Assembly (NCBI RefSeq): GCF_910592395.1
Contig: NC_088315.1
Location: forward strand, 9,304,501-9,368,500
Source: Lineus longissimus
Taxonomy: Eukaryota; Nemertea; Pilidiophora; Heteronemertea; Lineidae
Length of the DNA stretch: 64,000 nt
Direction: 5' to 3'
In this document: positions 46,030 through 57,702 of the stretch, piece after piece
How the letters are laid out: each line of letters begins with the position of its first letter
Position numbering within the stretch: position 1 is the first letter of the stretch
Program-made: the position numbers and the translations under genes
Notes under the pieces: model-generated
Told to the model about the DNA's origin: nothing
The model's database searches: none
What the model saw: only the letters and a program-made list of their open reading frames with translations

Positions 46030-49000
46030 ATGAGCAACCCCAAGGGAGAACCAGGAGTCGAACCAAAAGAACTCGTGCAGACAATGAAACAACAGAGGAC
46101 GAACAAACGACGCAACTTCACACGGTTAGTGAACAGGATTTCCGATATCCTTTCTGAAGACCACCCGACACTGGAACAGATAGTGAATGTTCAAACGATT
46201 TTGGCAGTTCTCGAGGAGAATTTTTCGGATATCAAGGAGCTGAATAAGAATATCGAATTTAATTTTGTTAGTATCGACGAAGGTGATGCTGCTAGAGATG
46301 CCGAGGACGCTTGTGAAAAGTCCGTCGATAATCAGATGAATATCGTTAAAGCCAAGAACTTTTTAGCTAAATTCAAGTCAACAATGCATAACCCAGTAGT
46401 ACCAGTGCCAAAAGGTCCAGTGACTACTTCAAAGTTACCAAAATTAACGCTTCCGACGTCGACTTTCAATGGTAACCTTACTGATTGGCTGCCATTCTGG
46501 GAACGATACACAGCGGAAATCGACAAAAATTCGAACATTTCTGATATAAATCGTTTTGATTACCTATACGGTTTGTTAGAAGGTGAAGCTTTGGACTCTG
46601 TTCGATCACTCATACCCTCAGCAGCGAATTACGTGATTCTCAAGAAAACATTGCTAGAAACCTTCGGAAAAGACCGAAAAATCATTCGTGCGCACGTTTT
46701 GCGACTGTTTCATTTGAGGAACCCAAACATGTCCGGAGCTGCACTTTGCTCGTTTTATAATCAAGTAATGACGGACCTGCGGAGTTTGGAAACACTAAAG
46801 GTTGACGTTGATAGAGCAGCTGGAATAATTGTACCTATTCTCGAGGAAAAACTACCTGCTGTTATTCGGGGAAACATGGCTGATCTTGACAGGACAGATG
46901 TGTACAATCTTAAGACATTCACTGACGGGTTAAAGCGCCAGGTCGAACGTTATGAAAGACAGACTGAGGATATTGATATTACAGAGAGGAGAACTGTTGA
47001 AATCTGTCAAAAGCTACCAAATTCATCTGTAGGTGCATTTATGGCACACACTAGTAACTGCGAAATTTGTGGTTCACCGAAACACCAACCAGAAAAATGT
47101 AATCTTTCTGCAAAACAAAAACGTGATTTGGTGTTTGCAAAAGGACTATGCCGATTGTGTTTGTTGCCAGGACACTTTTCTAGGAAATGTACAAGTTCGC
47201 TACAGTGTTCATCTTGCTGTGGACTACATCATACGTCACTGCATGGAATCGATTTCGGAAATCGTTCGCGGTATCGTGCTCAGTCAAGAAAACGGTATAA
47301 TCGTGGGAATAGAAATTCGATCACGGAGATTACGCAATCGGCCCAGGAAACGCCAGGACCGACGTCGTGCTGCAGTTTGGTTCAGAATAAATCTACGAGT
47401 GCCGGTATGGATACGTTGGTGGAAAGTGATTCATACGCGGATATTGTTACGTCATCGATCATGATAGCTGATAACCCAGTGTTGGTGAAAACGGCCAGGG
47501 CTAAAATGGACTACAATGGTACGCAGGTAGAGGTTCGAATCTTCATTGACGAGGGTTCAATGTTAAGTTACATGCGTCAGGATGTCGCGTTATTACTTGG
47601 CATCCAGCCTAGGGATTAAATTGATCTCGGAATTCACGGATTTCATTGTTATACGAAGGATCGCTATGGTTTGGCAACAGTAGGGATAGTGACGTCTGAT
47701 GGAATGACACGTGTTCCATTGTTGATCTCACGGGAGATAGTTGCACCCATCAGCCAACGTGGTTGGTGTAAGGCTAAGTCACTACCACACATTCGAGGTT
47801 TGGACTTAGCAGATGACTTTCGTGGAGAGCCATTTGTTGTGGATGTGCTGATCGGTGCTGACAATTCTTGGCAGTTTATGAAAGGAGCGACCATTGATGG
47901 CAATGGCCCAACAGTGCATAAGTCAAATCTCGGTGCATTGTTGTTAGGACCAGTTCATAAGGATAGGCCGATTGTGGCAGCTGATATCAGACCCATAATG
48001 TGTTTCTGCGGAACTCAACCGGGAGATGTGGACCTTTGTGGAGCGTTGTCCGACACGGATTTAGACAATCGGTTGTTGACATATTTTCGGTGTAGTGAAG
48101 TGGGTGTCAATGACGTCACTGATGACGTAGGTGGCGTAGATGAGAACTTTAAGGCAGCATATAGTGAAAAGATCGAATTTCAGGATGGGAAATACTCGGT
48201 GCCTCTACCGTGGAAAGAGGACCATGGGGAATTGCCATCCAATCTACGATTGTGCAGACGTCGTTTGGATCAGATTGTTGAACGTTTGCAGAAAACAGGG
48301 TTAATGAACGCTTATTGCAAGGTCATGAAAGAACACATGGATAAATGCTACGTAGAGGAAGTCAAGGGTAACCCCTGGGACGAAGAACATTCACATTACA
48401 TGCCACATTTTTTTGTGCTCAAAAACTCGGAAACCACGCCTGTTCGCATTGTATTCGCGGCGAATACAGGGCGCGTGAGCTTGAATGACTGTTTGATTAC
48501 CGGTCCATGTATGATTCAGAACTTACACGATCTACTGTTGTTGTTTCGGGTGTCGCGCATTGCACTGGTGGCTGACATTGCTCGTGCCTTCTTATCCATT
48601 GGTCTATTGGAACAGGACAGGAATTATGTGTAATTCTTGTGGTTTCGCGACAACGACCCAACCAAGGACATTATTGCGTACCGCTACACCACCGTAGTGT
48701 TCGGTCATACTTCATCGCCTTTCTCTTTGGGCATTGTATTAGAAAAACATTTAGCGAAGTATGAGTGTGATGTTGCAATCGATCTGACAAGGAAGTTATA
48801 CATGGATAATCTATTGACCAGTGTTGATCAAGATAACGAGGCAGTCAATTACTACTACAACGCAACCAATTTCAAGTCGGGAAGTAGTGAAATCGAAAAG
48901 TTACTAAGGCGTGTGGCGTGTTCAGAAGTGCAAGAGCATTTTATTGCAAAGCGCATTAGATTTGATTTCATACCGGTACAGTCCCCCTGGTGGGGAGGTT

Positions 49001-49721
49001 CTTGGGAACGTCTCATAAGCGTAATGAAGTCAGTACTTAGGAAAGTGTTAGGCCGGGCATTGATTAGTTTTGAAGAAATGTACACATTGATCAAAGAGGT
49101 TCAGTCCGTCCTAAACAATAGGCCATTGACGTATGCAAGTGGATCAATAGAAGATCCCAAACCTCTGACACCGTCAATGCAATTGTTTGGCTACGAGACT
49201 GATGAGTTGCCACATGAGTTGTTTGATGAAACTGACCCTGATTGGTCACAAGTTGGGACTGCTGACTTCATTACGAGGGCAGAACGTAGGCGCGCTCAAT
49301 TGCAAACTCATCTTGTGACAAGGTTCAAGAATGAATACCTAAGCTGCTTACGTGAGAGACACGCTTACCAAGTGCGTAAACATTGTCCAAGTGATGATAT
49401 CATTAGTGTAGGTGACGTAGTACAGGTTCATGAGGACAATATACCCCGTACACGTTGGAAACTAGGCCTTGTAACTGAGCTATTGTTCGGCTCTGACAGT
49501 AGAGTCAGAGAAGCCAAAGTAAAAAGTAGGTTGTTTTACTAGCAGAGCAATTTCGAAGTTGTATCCGTTAGAAGTCAGATCAGAATCTGTTAGACAAACT
49601 GTGTTAAGTGAATTAAAGTCATGTGATGATGCCGGGGAACCTGAACTTAGATGTAGCAAGCGCCCTTCGGTGGCAGCGACGAGAAGCAAAATTGCAGCGC
49701 AGTTGGCCGGGGCGGAGGATG
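46030..49721 (+). pseudogene. BEL/Pao Gag-Pol, two stops, a deletion and a frameshift
   Basis: One frame runs from the ATG at 46030 to 49542 with in-frame TAA at 47617-47619 and 48631-48633. In order: a BEL-type Gag segment (LPKLTLPTSTFNGNLTDWLP, residues about 138-160), two CCHC knuckles (CEICGSPKHQPEKC, CRLCLLPGHFSRKC), a protease-like FIDEGS motif, then RT with LVADIARAFLSI and YMDNLLT. Immediately after the RT YMDN region comes NATNFKSG, SPWWGGSWERLI and LNNRPLTY, the end of the integrase core and after, so RNase H, the zinc domain and the first catalytic residues are deleted. Near 49535 the frame shifts, and KLYPLEVRSE continues in another frame. Not a functional polyprotein. Confidence 0.9.
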
Positions 49722-49933
49722 TGTAAACTAGGTTTACAGGCCACCGTAGACAAATTCACTGTAGTGAAATATGACATGCATTTACGGAGTCACGTGGTTT
49801 ATATGTTCACCCTTGTAATAATGTTGTAGTAAAGATCACTTCGCATGTGGAGTCACAAGAAGCACGTAGTTCCTCTAGCGTTTGTCCCTGTGGGCCCTAA
49901 CAGGAATCTGATATTTTAGTATTGATGTTTACA
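49722..49933 (+). repeat. BEL/Pao 3' LTR
   Basis: 212 bp, three substitutions relative to the 5' LTR (ATAAAG/GTAAAG, TAGTG/TAGCG, GATGTT/GATATT). Confidence 0.92.
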
Positions 49934-50518
49934 AAGCCATTATATCAAGATATTCTGTACGTGATACATGGTTATATCTTTTCAGCTCTTCCATGTTGGG
50001 ACTTTGGTGCTTAAAAAGAACAATAGGAGGGCAGACAGAAAGGGGGGGGGGGAAGCAGGATGAACCTTGGCTGGGCCCATATACAGTCGAAAAAAGGAAC
50101 GAAAGTGAAACTTACATAATATCAAAAGGAGGAAAAACTAGCAAAGTAGGCGTAAACGCATGCCAGCTTAAAGTTTACAACGTTTAAATATAATGTGAAT
50201 TTTTTGAAAATAAACACTGTTCATTGAGAAAATTCGCCTCCATCTTTATTATTGCATTTGAAAAACTTCTCTCCTCTTGGCATCAAGGCGGACTATCACC
50301 CCCGTTAACCCCAGGGCTCATAGTCCAGGTCGGACATTAATCCCTGGTGCTAAGACCATGATACCTAGTGGGGATAGTCCGCCGGACTATGGTCCCTAGT
50401 GCACGATGACCCCCAGACTATGGTCCCTAGGACTTATAGTCTCTGGACTATACCTCCAGGGGACTATGACCACTTCTATACCGGGCCGAGCCCGCCTCTG
50501 ATATACCATTTACACTAC

Positions 50519-50919
50519 TCACAAGAATCCATCTCTGTCACCACACCAATTTACTTGGATCGACGCTCCGTCCTCTGTTTGAGGTAGGAAATTATCATTG
50601 GCATTATTGGCATCTGCATCATCTGTTGCTGTGGAGGTCGAAGCCCGACTACTAGGCCTAGTGCTGTCTGCAGATTCGCTGCCTGAGGCTGCTGCGGACA
50701 CTTTGCTCTTCCTTTTGCTTTGGGTTTCTTTGCTGCCGATTGTAGCAAAATTGAAAGCCTGGACATGGGCCTTGTACCTACAATTTCGTGCATTTTGTCA
50801 AAATATTCCCATTCCTTTCTACCTTTTTCAGAGCGAACGTTGGGCCTGGGTAACATCTCCCCCCCCCCACGCTGCACCACGAGTTGCCATTTTAACGGCT
50901 TCAAAAGAGTAAAACACAA
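50519..50919 (-). pseudogene. Myb/SANT-like DNA-binding fragment
   Basis: The - strand frame has EKGRKEWEYFDKMHEIVGTR, the C-terminal helix pattern (W-x-YFD-x-M-x-EI) of Myb/SANT-like (MADF-type) proteins encoded by several DNA transposons. A K/P/Q-rich basic tract and an acidic/serine tract follow (the latter in the frame of 50701-50519). A frame change between the two and a C homopolymer near 50865 break it. It lies near the right end of the TIR element, oriented opposite to the integrase-like gene. Confidence 0.45.
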
Positions 50920-51485
50920 TAAAGAATGGAAAAACGCTGACAGCAGTCAATGGCAGTTCGCGGGAATGACGCCGAGAGTTCAAGGTCGATCAGTGAGCAT
51001 GCGCACTTCGCAAAAAGTTGTCCATGGAAGTAGGTCGAGCCTGGTAGCGTGTTTACACACTGCGTTTTTCATGCCGAGCCGTGCCCGACCCGGGTCGAGC
51101 TCACAATCCTTTGGGGAGTTCAACCCTCATGAAAGTAGCACAGTGCCGAACCCTCTCAACCCATTTACACTTCGTGTTTTTTTGCCGAGACGCGCTCGTC
51201 CCGGGCCGAGCGCGGTTGAAAATGCGTAGTGTAAAAGGGGCTATAGAGTTACAAAAACGTGTTTTTGCGGTTTTTGGCTGATGTTCAAACAGATGGAGGA
51301 CAAAAGAGGTGTTTTGCCCCCCCCCCCCCCCCCCCCCCGCCATGACTAAAAAAAGCACGCTTATGACCAGCAATATTACCGAAATCATCTCAAAGATGAC
51401 GGTATCAAGAAAACAAATTTCAGCTGTGTAACACTTAACGGTTCTACTACTTACTCATTAAGGGTAATCGAAATATACGGTACAG

Positions 51486-52506
51486 AGGCAGTATGAGAGC
51501 GAGGTTTCTACCACCTGTGATATTACGAATTGGCAGCCATGATACGTTGCTTTGTAATCACGTGACTAGCGCCATTGGTTACCTGACAGGTATCCGTGGT
51601 AAACAGGATTACAAGGTGTGCATGTTTCGTCTGAATTCAAAGCAAGGTATATTCGTTCTCACCCATAGGACAATCCTTCATGTAAACAAATTAGTGTGCG
51701 CTAAACTGTATATAGCAAGCAATGCACTGGTCTATGATAGATACATCGTCGTAAGTTGCTTGGAAGAGCAAAAGTATCTGACATTTATCCTCTTTGATGT
51801 CAGGCTTGGCATCGGCACTAGGAAACTAGTCATACCGGAAACGGACCCGTGCGTAAGTGGGGTGTATGTGACGAAGTCAAATCTTTTGCTCCGACACGGG
51901 ACATTAGTCATTGATTGCAAGCGATATAGCCAGTCTGTCATTAGGATGTATTCATTTAATCTGAATGAAAGCGCCGTTATTAGACCTTCGTCCAAAGGCG
52001 CTATCGAAATAAACGTCCCCGTGTCTGCTTACGACAGATTCTTCCTTGGCGCTGACTTCGTGTACTTTATCATTGGTGAAAAAGAAGGGAACAATTATTC
52101 AGGATTGTATTTATACTGGTTTAGAAGAAGCAAACATTTTACTCTCCCAGGCTCCAGCACCGAATTTAGTTCCATTATCAACTTTACAGATCTCCAGTTC
52201 TTATCTTACGAATATTGGTTTAGGGAATCAGACCGCCTTATAATTCTAACTGTGGCCCTTGGAAGGAATAACGAGCAAATATTGACAGCATTCTTTGGAT
52301 TTAGAATCAGCTGCGTCATGAGCCGCGTCGATACAACCTTAGCCATTGATCATGTTGACATTGATTTGAGATACCAGACTTCCACAAGCGCGCTGGATAA
52401 CTTCATCCAAATGTTAGACGGCACGGTCTATCATATTGTAAAGGTTTCCAAGTCCGTGACGAAAAGGTATTGGAAACACGTGGATATATTCACAACAAAC
52501 GACTGA
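51486..52506 (+). CDS. P3-C, propeller-like protein, terminal exon
   Basis: 337 codons from the ATG at 51493, same length as in A and B but more diverged (for example MRARFLPP, DYKVCMF, SCLEEQK, VYHIVKVSK). No lesion. Phase-2 entry after GGTACAG is kept. A 33-bp hairpin lies 45 bp after the stop. Confidence 0.65.
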
Positions 52507-52551
52507 TCATCAAGAGCCAATTTTTTTATGAACAATTTGAGTTGATTATGA

Positions 52552-52584
52552 CAGAGTCTTTCTATACAGTATAGAAAGACTCTG
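52552..52584. mobile_element. 33-bp hairpin insertion (unit C, first)
   Basis: Same hairpin and same ATTATGA flanks as in B at the equivalent position. Confidence 0.9.
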
Positions 52585-53007
52585 ATTATGAAGAACACAG
52601 GTATCTTGAGTTTAGGGAGATGCTATTCTAGGTTTTTTATGATGCGCGAAGTGTATCATCATGTCGCCTGGCCCCCGCGGATAATAATGTCGACAGAGAT
52701 GGAAAAGGTCGACGTTTGTCGGGCACGTAAAATCACTGATAAATTCTAGGTGCAAGTGATGAACAAAATGTCCTTGGCGCTCTTAGAAATGGCCTCCTGT
52801 TCACCTATTTTCGCCTTTTTGGCAATGGATATGGGCATGATAGTGAAAAGAGATGTCTTCATAGTGCTAACTATGCAATCTATTGATGGGCAGTTTGATA
52901 TGGTGAAGGCTGAAACTAGCTGTAGAAAGCTGGCTGGAGTGGTTTAGTTGTAACCCTTTGTTCCAGGTAAGGAATTGCCACAATGCTGATGGCAGCACCA
53001 AATTTTA

Positions 53008-53755
53008 TAAGGAATAACGAGCAAATATTGACAGCATTCTTTGGATTTAGAATCAGCTGCGTCATGAGACGCGTCGATACAACCTTAGCCATTGATCATG
53101 TTGATATTGATTTGAGATACCAGATTTCCAGAAGCGCGCTGGATGACTTCATCCAAATGTTAGACGGCACACTCTATCATATTGTAAGGGTTTCCAAGTC
53201 CGTGACGAAAAGGTATTGGAAACACGTGGAGATATTCACAACAAACGACTGATCATCAAGAGCCAATTTTTATATGAACAATTTGAGTTGATTATGACAG
53301 AGTCTTTCTATACAGTATAGAAAGACTCTGATTATGAAGAACACAGGTCTCTTGAGTTTAGGGAGATGCTATTCTAGGTTTTTTATGATGCGCGAAGTGT
53401 ATCATCATGTCGCCTGGCCCCCGCGGATAATAATGTCGACAGAGATGGAAAAGGTTGACGTTTGTCGGGCACGTAAAATCACTGATAAATTCTAGGTGCA
53501 AGTGATGAACAAAATGTCCTTGGCGCTCTTAGAAAATGACCTCCTGTTCACGTATTTTCGCCTTTTTGGCCATGGATATAGGCATGATACTGAAAAGAGA
53601 TGTCTTCATAGTGCCTTACTCGGAAATAAATTGAAGGGCAGTTTGATATGTTGAAGGCTGAAACTAGCGGTAGTAAGCTGGCTCGAGTGGTTTGGTTGGA
53701 ACTCTTTGTTCCAGGTAAGGAATTGTCTCGATTATGAGCCATCGCCACAATGCTG
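53008..53755 (+). repeat. Internal tandem duplication of the P3 end
   Basis: 746-bp offset from 52262. It carries the last 80 or so P3 codons (53011-53252), the hairpin (53298-53330) and the downstream DNA. Its P3 tail (SRSALDDFIQMLDGTLYHIV) is of A/B type, whereas the full P3-C just upstream is not. The coding part is headless, hence a pseudogene fragment. Confidence 0.85.
53298..53330. mobile_element. 33-bp hairpin insertion (unit C, second)
   Basis: Copy carried by the internal duplication; ATTATGA on both sides. Confidence 0.9.
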
Positions 53756-54844
53756 ATGGCAGCACCAAATTTGAAAGGAATTTAGCGTTACCGGCATGCT
53801 GCAGCCAGCTAGAAAGTGGTGATGACTCATGACTTACAGGTAACAGTTGTTCAGTAAATGAAGTCAGAATACAATTTAAACAGCTTTAACTATTATTCAG
53901 AAATTCGAGTGGTCACAATTTAGAAAACAATCCTGAATAAGAAACGAACAGTATTGGCAGTCGACATGGACATGGATTTCGGTAATCATTTACATAAAAC
54001 AGAGAGAACTGCTAACTCCTCCCAGAACTTTTTGTGGAACCCCCAAGTATTAAAAAATTCACTGACTATCGTAGAGAAGAACTCGAGAGTAACAGTGACA
54101 GTGACAGTGTACCATTGATTTTTTAAGTAAAGCACGGTGTTGCGATGATTTGAATTTTGTGCTGTCTATGTATTTCCACTTGACTAATTCCTATTCCAAT
54201 GGTCTGAAGAAACTAAGTGTTAACCGTTTCATTACCAAATGCGACTGTGGTCGATGTGGCCTTATGTTACCGTGTGGAAACTGCGACCACATTCGTTTTA
54301 GGCAAATGACTTGACTGTGCACATCGCTGGAATCTACAGTGCGGTTCGAATACATTTTCTTCACAATTTTTGGAAAAACAAAAAGTCGGATTTGACGATT
54401 ATATCAATTCGTCTCGTAATGTTCTCTCAAGGTGTTTCATCAGGTTCTGCGAACCATGGCATGATCGAGTCAGAATCCATTACTGCGATGTTGGTTAGAA
54501 GAAGGTTGCACCGACAACTTTGTTGCCAAGGAAACATGTCACCTTAGTTAAGGCATAGGAATTTGTTTTTTCATCGTTTTCTTTGCCACATTTCAAGCAT
54601 TTGTTGGTAACTGACTATTGGAAATCTTTGATCTGCAGTAAGCTGTGTCGATGATAGAATTCTTCATTGTATCAACTGTGAAATAACACCAGGAGCTGTC
54701 GTCACTATCAGGTTGTCGGGTCACAAAGGTGGGCAACGTTTCCTCGTCCTTGACATCTAGGAGAACTAAATCACCATCGTCATTAAGAAAAACTGAAAGG
54801 ATGACAAAATAATATAGGTGCAGAAAACATGGCAGGTCAATTAG

Positions 54845-55340
54845 TCCTTAATAAGTAGGTCAGTAAGTTAAGAAAGTAGGTCAGTTCAAACCAACTCCTC
54901 ATAAGCTGAAGTTTGACCAAAAATGTCGAGATCAGCTATAAAGGTCGTTAGGTGAGCATGTCACGAAAGATGGTCAGTTGAAATGTAATCCACAGAAGCT
55001 TAAGTTTGATGCAAACATGAATAACTTGGCGTTAACAGTCATCAATAAGTAGGTCACGAAAGTTGGTCAGTCCAAATATGCCTAAAATAAAGTAAAGTTT
55101 GATATATATCACGACCACCTTGGCTCGAACTGTCATTTAGTGGGCCAGTAGATCATACAAGTAGGTCAGTTCAAACCAACTCCTCATATGCTGAAGTTTA
55201 ATACCAAACGTCTAGATTAGCTCTAAAGGTGAAGGTGCGACAGTCACAAAATATGGCCAATCTAATGCTCATAAACTGAAGTTTGATGCAAAACATGAAT
55301 AACTTAGCGTTAACGGTCATCAATAGGTAACTAAATTGGG
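54845..55340. repeat. Degenerate tandem array, unit C
   Basis: As 18955-19495. After 55345 about 140 bp (ACAGTGGGTGCATCCTCGAA to CCCACCACTGG) are not found in A or B, so a small insertion interrupts the array end. Confidence 0.7.
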
Positions 55341-55841
55341 TCAATAACAGTGGGTGCATCCTCGAATCATTCCCTCTTCCACATTTTAGGTAGCCGTCTG
55401 ACTTTGCGTGGACAACGCAGTGAGTGCTGCTCAATAAGCAGGAGAGTCATCTCAGCCATAGTTTGCCTTCCCACCACTGGAGCTTGGGAGTATGGTATAT
55501 CGTGGTGATCATCGGCGGGGTGCCGCTCGAATAATGGATTAGCAAATCCCCTTAATCACCAGTTGTTCGGCAAAAGCTGACGTTCGGACTACAATTGATT
55601 TAGCAGTGAAAACTTTAGAAATACTGGCGCCAAAATTCAGATTTTGATCCATTTCTGCCCATAATTCAATCACTTCTGGTCATCACAAATATCAACAATC
55701 CCTGATACATTCAGGGTGATACGTTGTTTAGTCCTTGAGTTATCCTGCTGAAACCGCAGATTGGATACGGAGAGAGAAGGAGAGAGAAAACCAGTAAAAA
55801 CAAGGAAGACCACCATTTTTTGTACTGGCGGTCTCAATAAG

Positions 55842-56093
55842 TCACTGCAGCAAGGACATGTTCCCTCTCGCCTAAAGTCGGCCTTTGAGAAACCAATGCT
55901 AAAAAAGCCGTCTCTGGACAAGGATGAGTTACCAAGTTACTGGCATGTATCTAGTTTTACATTTATCCAAACTGATTGAACGAATCATTGCTGTTCGAGT
56001 ACGGGATCACATGACGAGGAATAAGCTCTATGATCCAAATCAATCCGCTTATCGTCAGTGGCACAGCACTCACACTGAGCTTCTGATGGGAAC
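55842..56093 (+). mobile_element. CR1/Jockey-like RT remnant, end of unit C
   Basis: As 25775-26026, with an N-Q to N-K change (MTRNKLYDPNQSAYRQ). Joined to the RFX6-like fragment at the same point. Confidence 0.85.
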
Positions 56094-56937
56094 CGTGTCC
56101 CCTTGCCAGGAATTGGTACTCTGTGTGGGGAAAGCACTTTCTGAATCAGATATTGAGCTATGGCTCATTTGCTGGAACCGTGGCAGCAATCTCCCTAGCT
56201 GAGGTTGATTGTCTTCATATCATACAAAACTTGAGCTACGTGGTGTGTACCTACTTGCAGGCTATAAAAGTAATAAAGTTTTTTTATTGCATGTTCTTTA
56301 TTTTTCGATATTTCGTACTTGTTTGATGGCGGTAAAAGCAAACTTTTACCTGACAACAAGGCTGTGTTGATAATCGAAATCTGATCAACAAGAAAATGTG
56401 TTTTGTAAGCAATGTCACAAGCACAAACAGATTTAACCAGCTGTATAGTTTACCGATGACTGAAACTTTATGCGTTATGGGGGGGGGGGGGGCATATGCA
56501 CCCTCGTTTTTTCATCTCTATCTATCCTCTTTGATGATCACCTTTGTGTCTTTCTAATCGGCGGCAACATGTTCGGTGTCCATGACGATCACCTGACTCG
56601 GTGGCTCAAGTGTTGATAACCTTTCTGAGTTCTGTGACATCTGTTAGATATTCCCTGAATCTAGTCAGTAGGTCTCGCGGTTTCCCTGATGAAGTCATTA
56701 TCAGTATTCACAGTATATATGCACAATTTGTACAGAAGGCATCAGCTAATCATTTCTTTTGGAAGAACCATACCTGATACTGTGCTTGAATGTAATAGGG
56801 ATATCGAACGATCTACTTGTTCTGACACAGTTACAATCTGAGGAATGTTCACGAATTCTCTGTGTTAATTGGCCGTTCGTTTTCCTGTTCTTGCAAGATA
56901 GTGCCCTTGGTAATATGGCAGCCTCCGAAAGCCAAGG

Positions 56938-57080
56938 AAAACTATTTGACTGTGGCCGTGTATCATTACAAGCAAGGACAATCGAACGGGTATAGCTTAC
57001 TTCAGTCACACTTTATCCAAGGCAACTCAGGCGCGACAAAATCGCTTGGCATCATAGCTGCGCTAATTCCAAAAAGCTAA
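56938..57080 (+). pseudogene. P1-D, remnant
   Basis: Only the last part of P1 is left (NYLTVAVYHYKQGQSNGYSL to the stop after LIPKS). It is joined directly to intronic sequence (CCGAAAGCCAAGG), so about 1.2 kb including most of the exon has been lost. Confidence 0.85.
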
Positions 57081-57702
57081 AAAAAAATACTATTTCTGTA
57101 AATGTCTAAAACTTCAATGTCTGATTAAAAAAAAAAAAAATCAGACTTTCAATAATTTTAAAGATACATTCGTAGTATTGTTTTCTTCCCTTTTGGTCGG
57201 CTGCATATTCGCGGATTTTTGGACTGTCAATTCGCGAAGTACAGAAAAAAAGGAACTACAATTAGTGGTGATATACAAATGAGCAACAATGTTCAAATAT
57301 CGATAGGTATATGATCAAGCGCAATATGTCTGTATCGATTTAGCAGAATTCAATACAAAAATATATGATATGTTCTAAACATGATAAAGAAATTAAACAA
57401 TTGAAACAGTTGAAACAGTTAAAAAGAAGTTACCCAAAGTATGATTTACTGCATGGTTTGAAAGATAACGTCAGCAGACAGCTATGACTATGATGAGGAC
57501 AAGCCTACAAGACTGCGTTGTTCCATTAGAGGTTACCTCAAATCAGTCATGACCCTATTTCTCAATTCTCTGGTATGATCATGTGTTGGTAGAAGATAGA
57601 TGATTAAAACATGTTATTGCAACAAATGCCAATCTTTCCTTTATGATTGGCAACGGATGTAACCCTCAACTGGCTTTGGAGTAACCGAGTGTAACAGTCA
57701 AG

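Larger units (their letters stand above)
45776..49933 (+). mobile_element. BEL/Pao LTR retrotransposon, deletion derivative
   Basis: Two LTRs of 212 bp (45776-45987 and 49722-49933) start TGTAAAC and end GTTTACA and differ at three positions, so insertion was recent. A TGG-starting primer site (TGGTGCCAAGTGACC) follows three bases after the 5' LTR, and a purine-rich tract (GGGGCGGAGGATG) precedes the 3' LTR. The internal part is only about 3.7 kb, short for BEL/Pao, because RNase H and most of the integrase are deleted. No clear target-site duplication was found. Confidence 0.92.
44767..50187 (+). pseudogene. Ginger/KRBA2-like integrase gene, core missing
   Basis: Coding-like exons on the + strand: 44767-44924 (starts MAKPSATITTRNTR, then DPDEVFLYFTERKYGADARP); 45341-45511, ending LEENERNDILHGLHGGK, the beginning of an integrase H2C2 zinc domain; 45575-45638 (KTRQKKNYDKRR, the post-core linker); and 49986-50187 (HVGTLVLKKNNRRADRKGG, then PWLGPYTVEK, the usual integrase C-terminal domain). 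The last two exons join in phase 0 across the BEL element, which therefore sits in an intron. No DDE core lies between 45511 and 45575, and an 11-G run near 50042 shifts the frame in the last exon. The first two exons do not join in a matching phase. A deletion derivative of a transposase/integrase gene; Ginger type is my best guess. Confidence 0.5.
44123..51242 (+). mobile_element. TIR-bounded DNA element with 3-bp TSD (unit C)
   Basis: The left end AGCCTCTTTTACACTAC and the reverse complement of the right end (AGCCCCTTTTACACTAC) match at 16 of 17 positions, and similarity continues into a GC-rich zone with GCTCG/CCCGG. The empty site in A and B reads CCTCCATAGAGTTAC; in C the ATA is duplicated at 44120-44122 and 51243-51245. 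Inside are a tRNA-like sequence, dyad-rich satellite stretches, pieces of an integrase-like gene, a nested BEL/Pao element and a - strand Myb/SANT-like fragment. A 3-bp duplication plus a Myb-like protein would fit a PIF/Harbinger-type element, but ATA is not the usual TWA target and no Harbinger nuclease is seen. Confidence 0.75.
37032..56093 (+). repeat. Tandem segmental duplication, unit C
   Basis: Third unit, 19.1 kb because of a 7.1-kb TIR-bounded insertion (44123-51242) between P2 and P3 and an internal 746-bp tandem duplication of the P3 end (53008-53755). It retains about 480 bp (40515-41000) that A and B lack. Confidence 0.92.

Noticed and set aside
47033-47464. 143-codon alternative + frame inside BEL Gag
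   Set aside because: Overlaps the Gag zinc-knuckle frame and has no independent features.
50598-51281. Several 66-169 codon + frames
   Set aside because: They overlap the better supported - strand Myb/SANT-like fragment and the right TIR and lack domain content.
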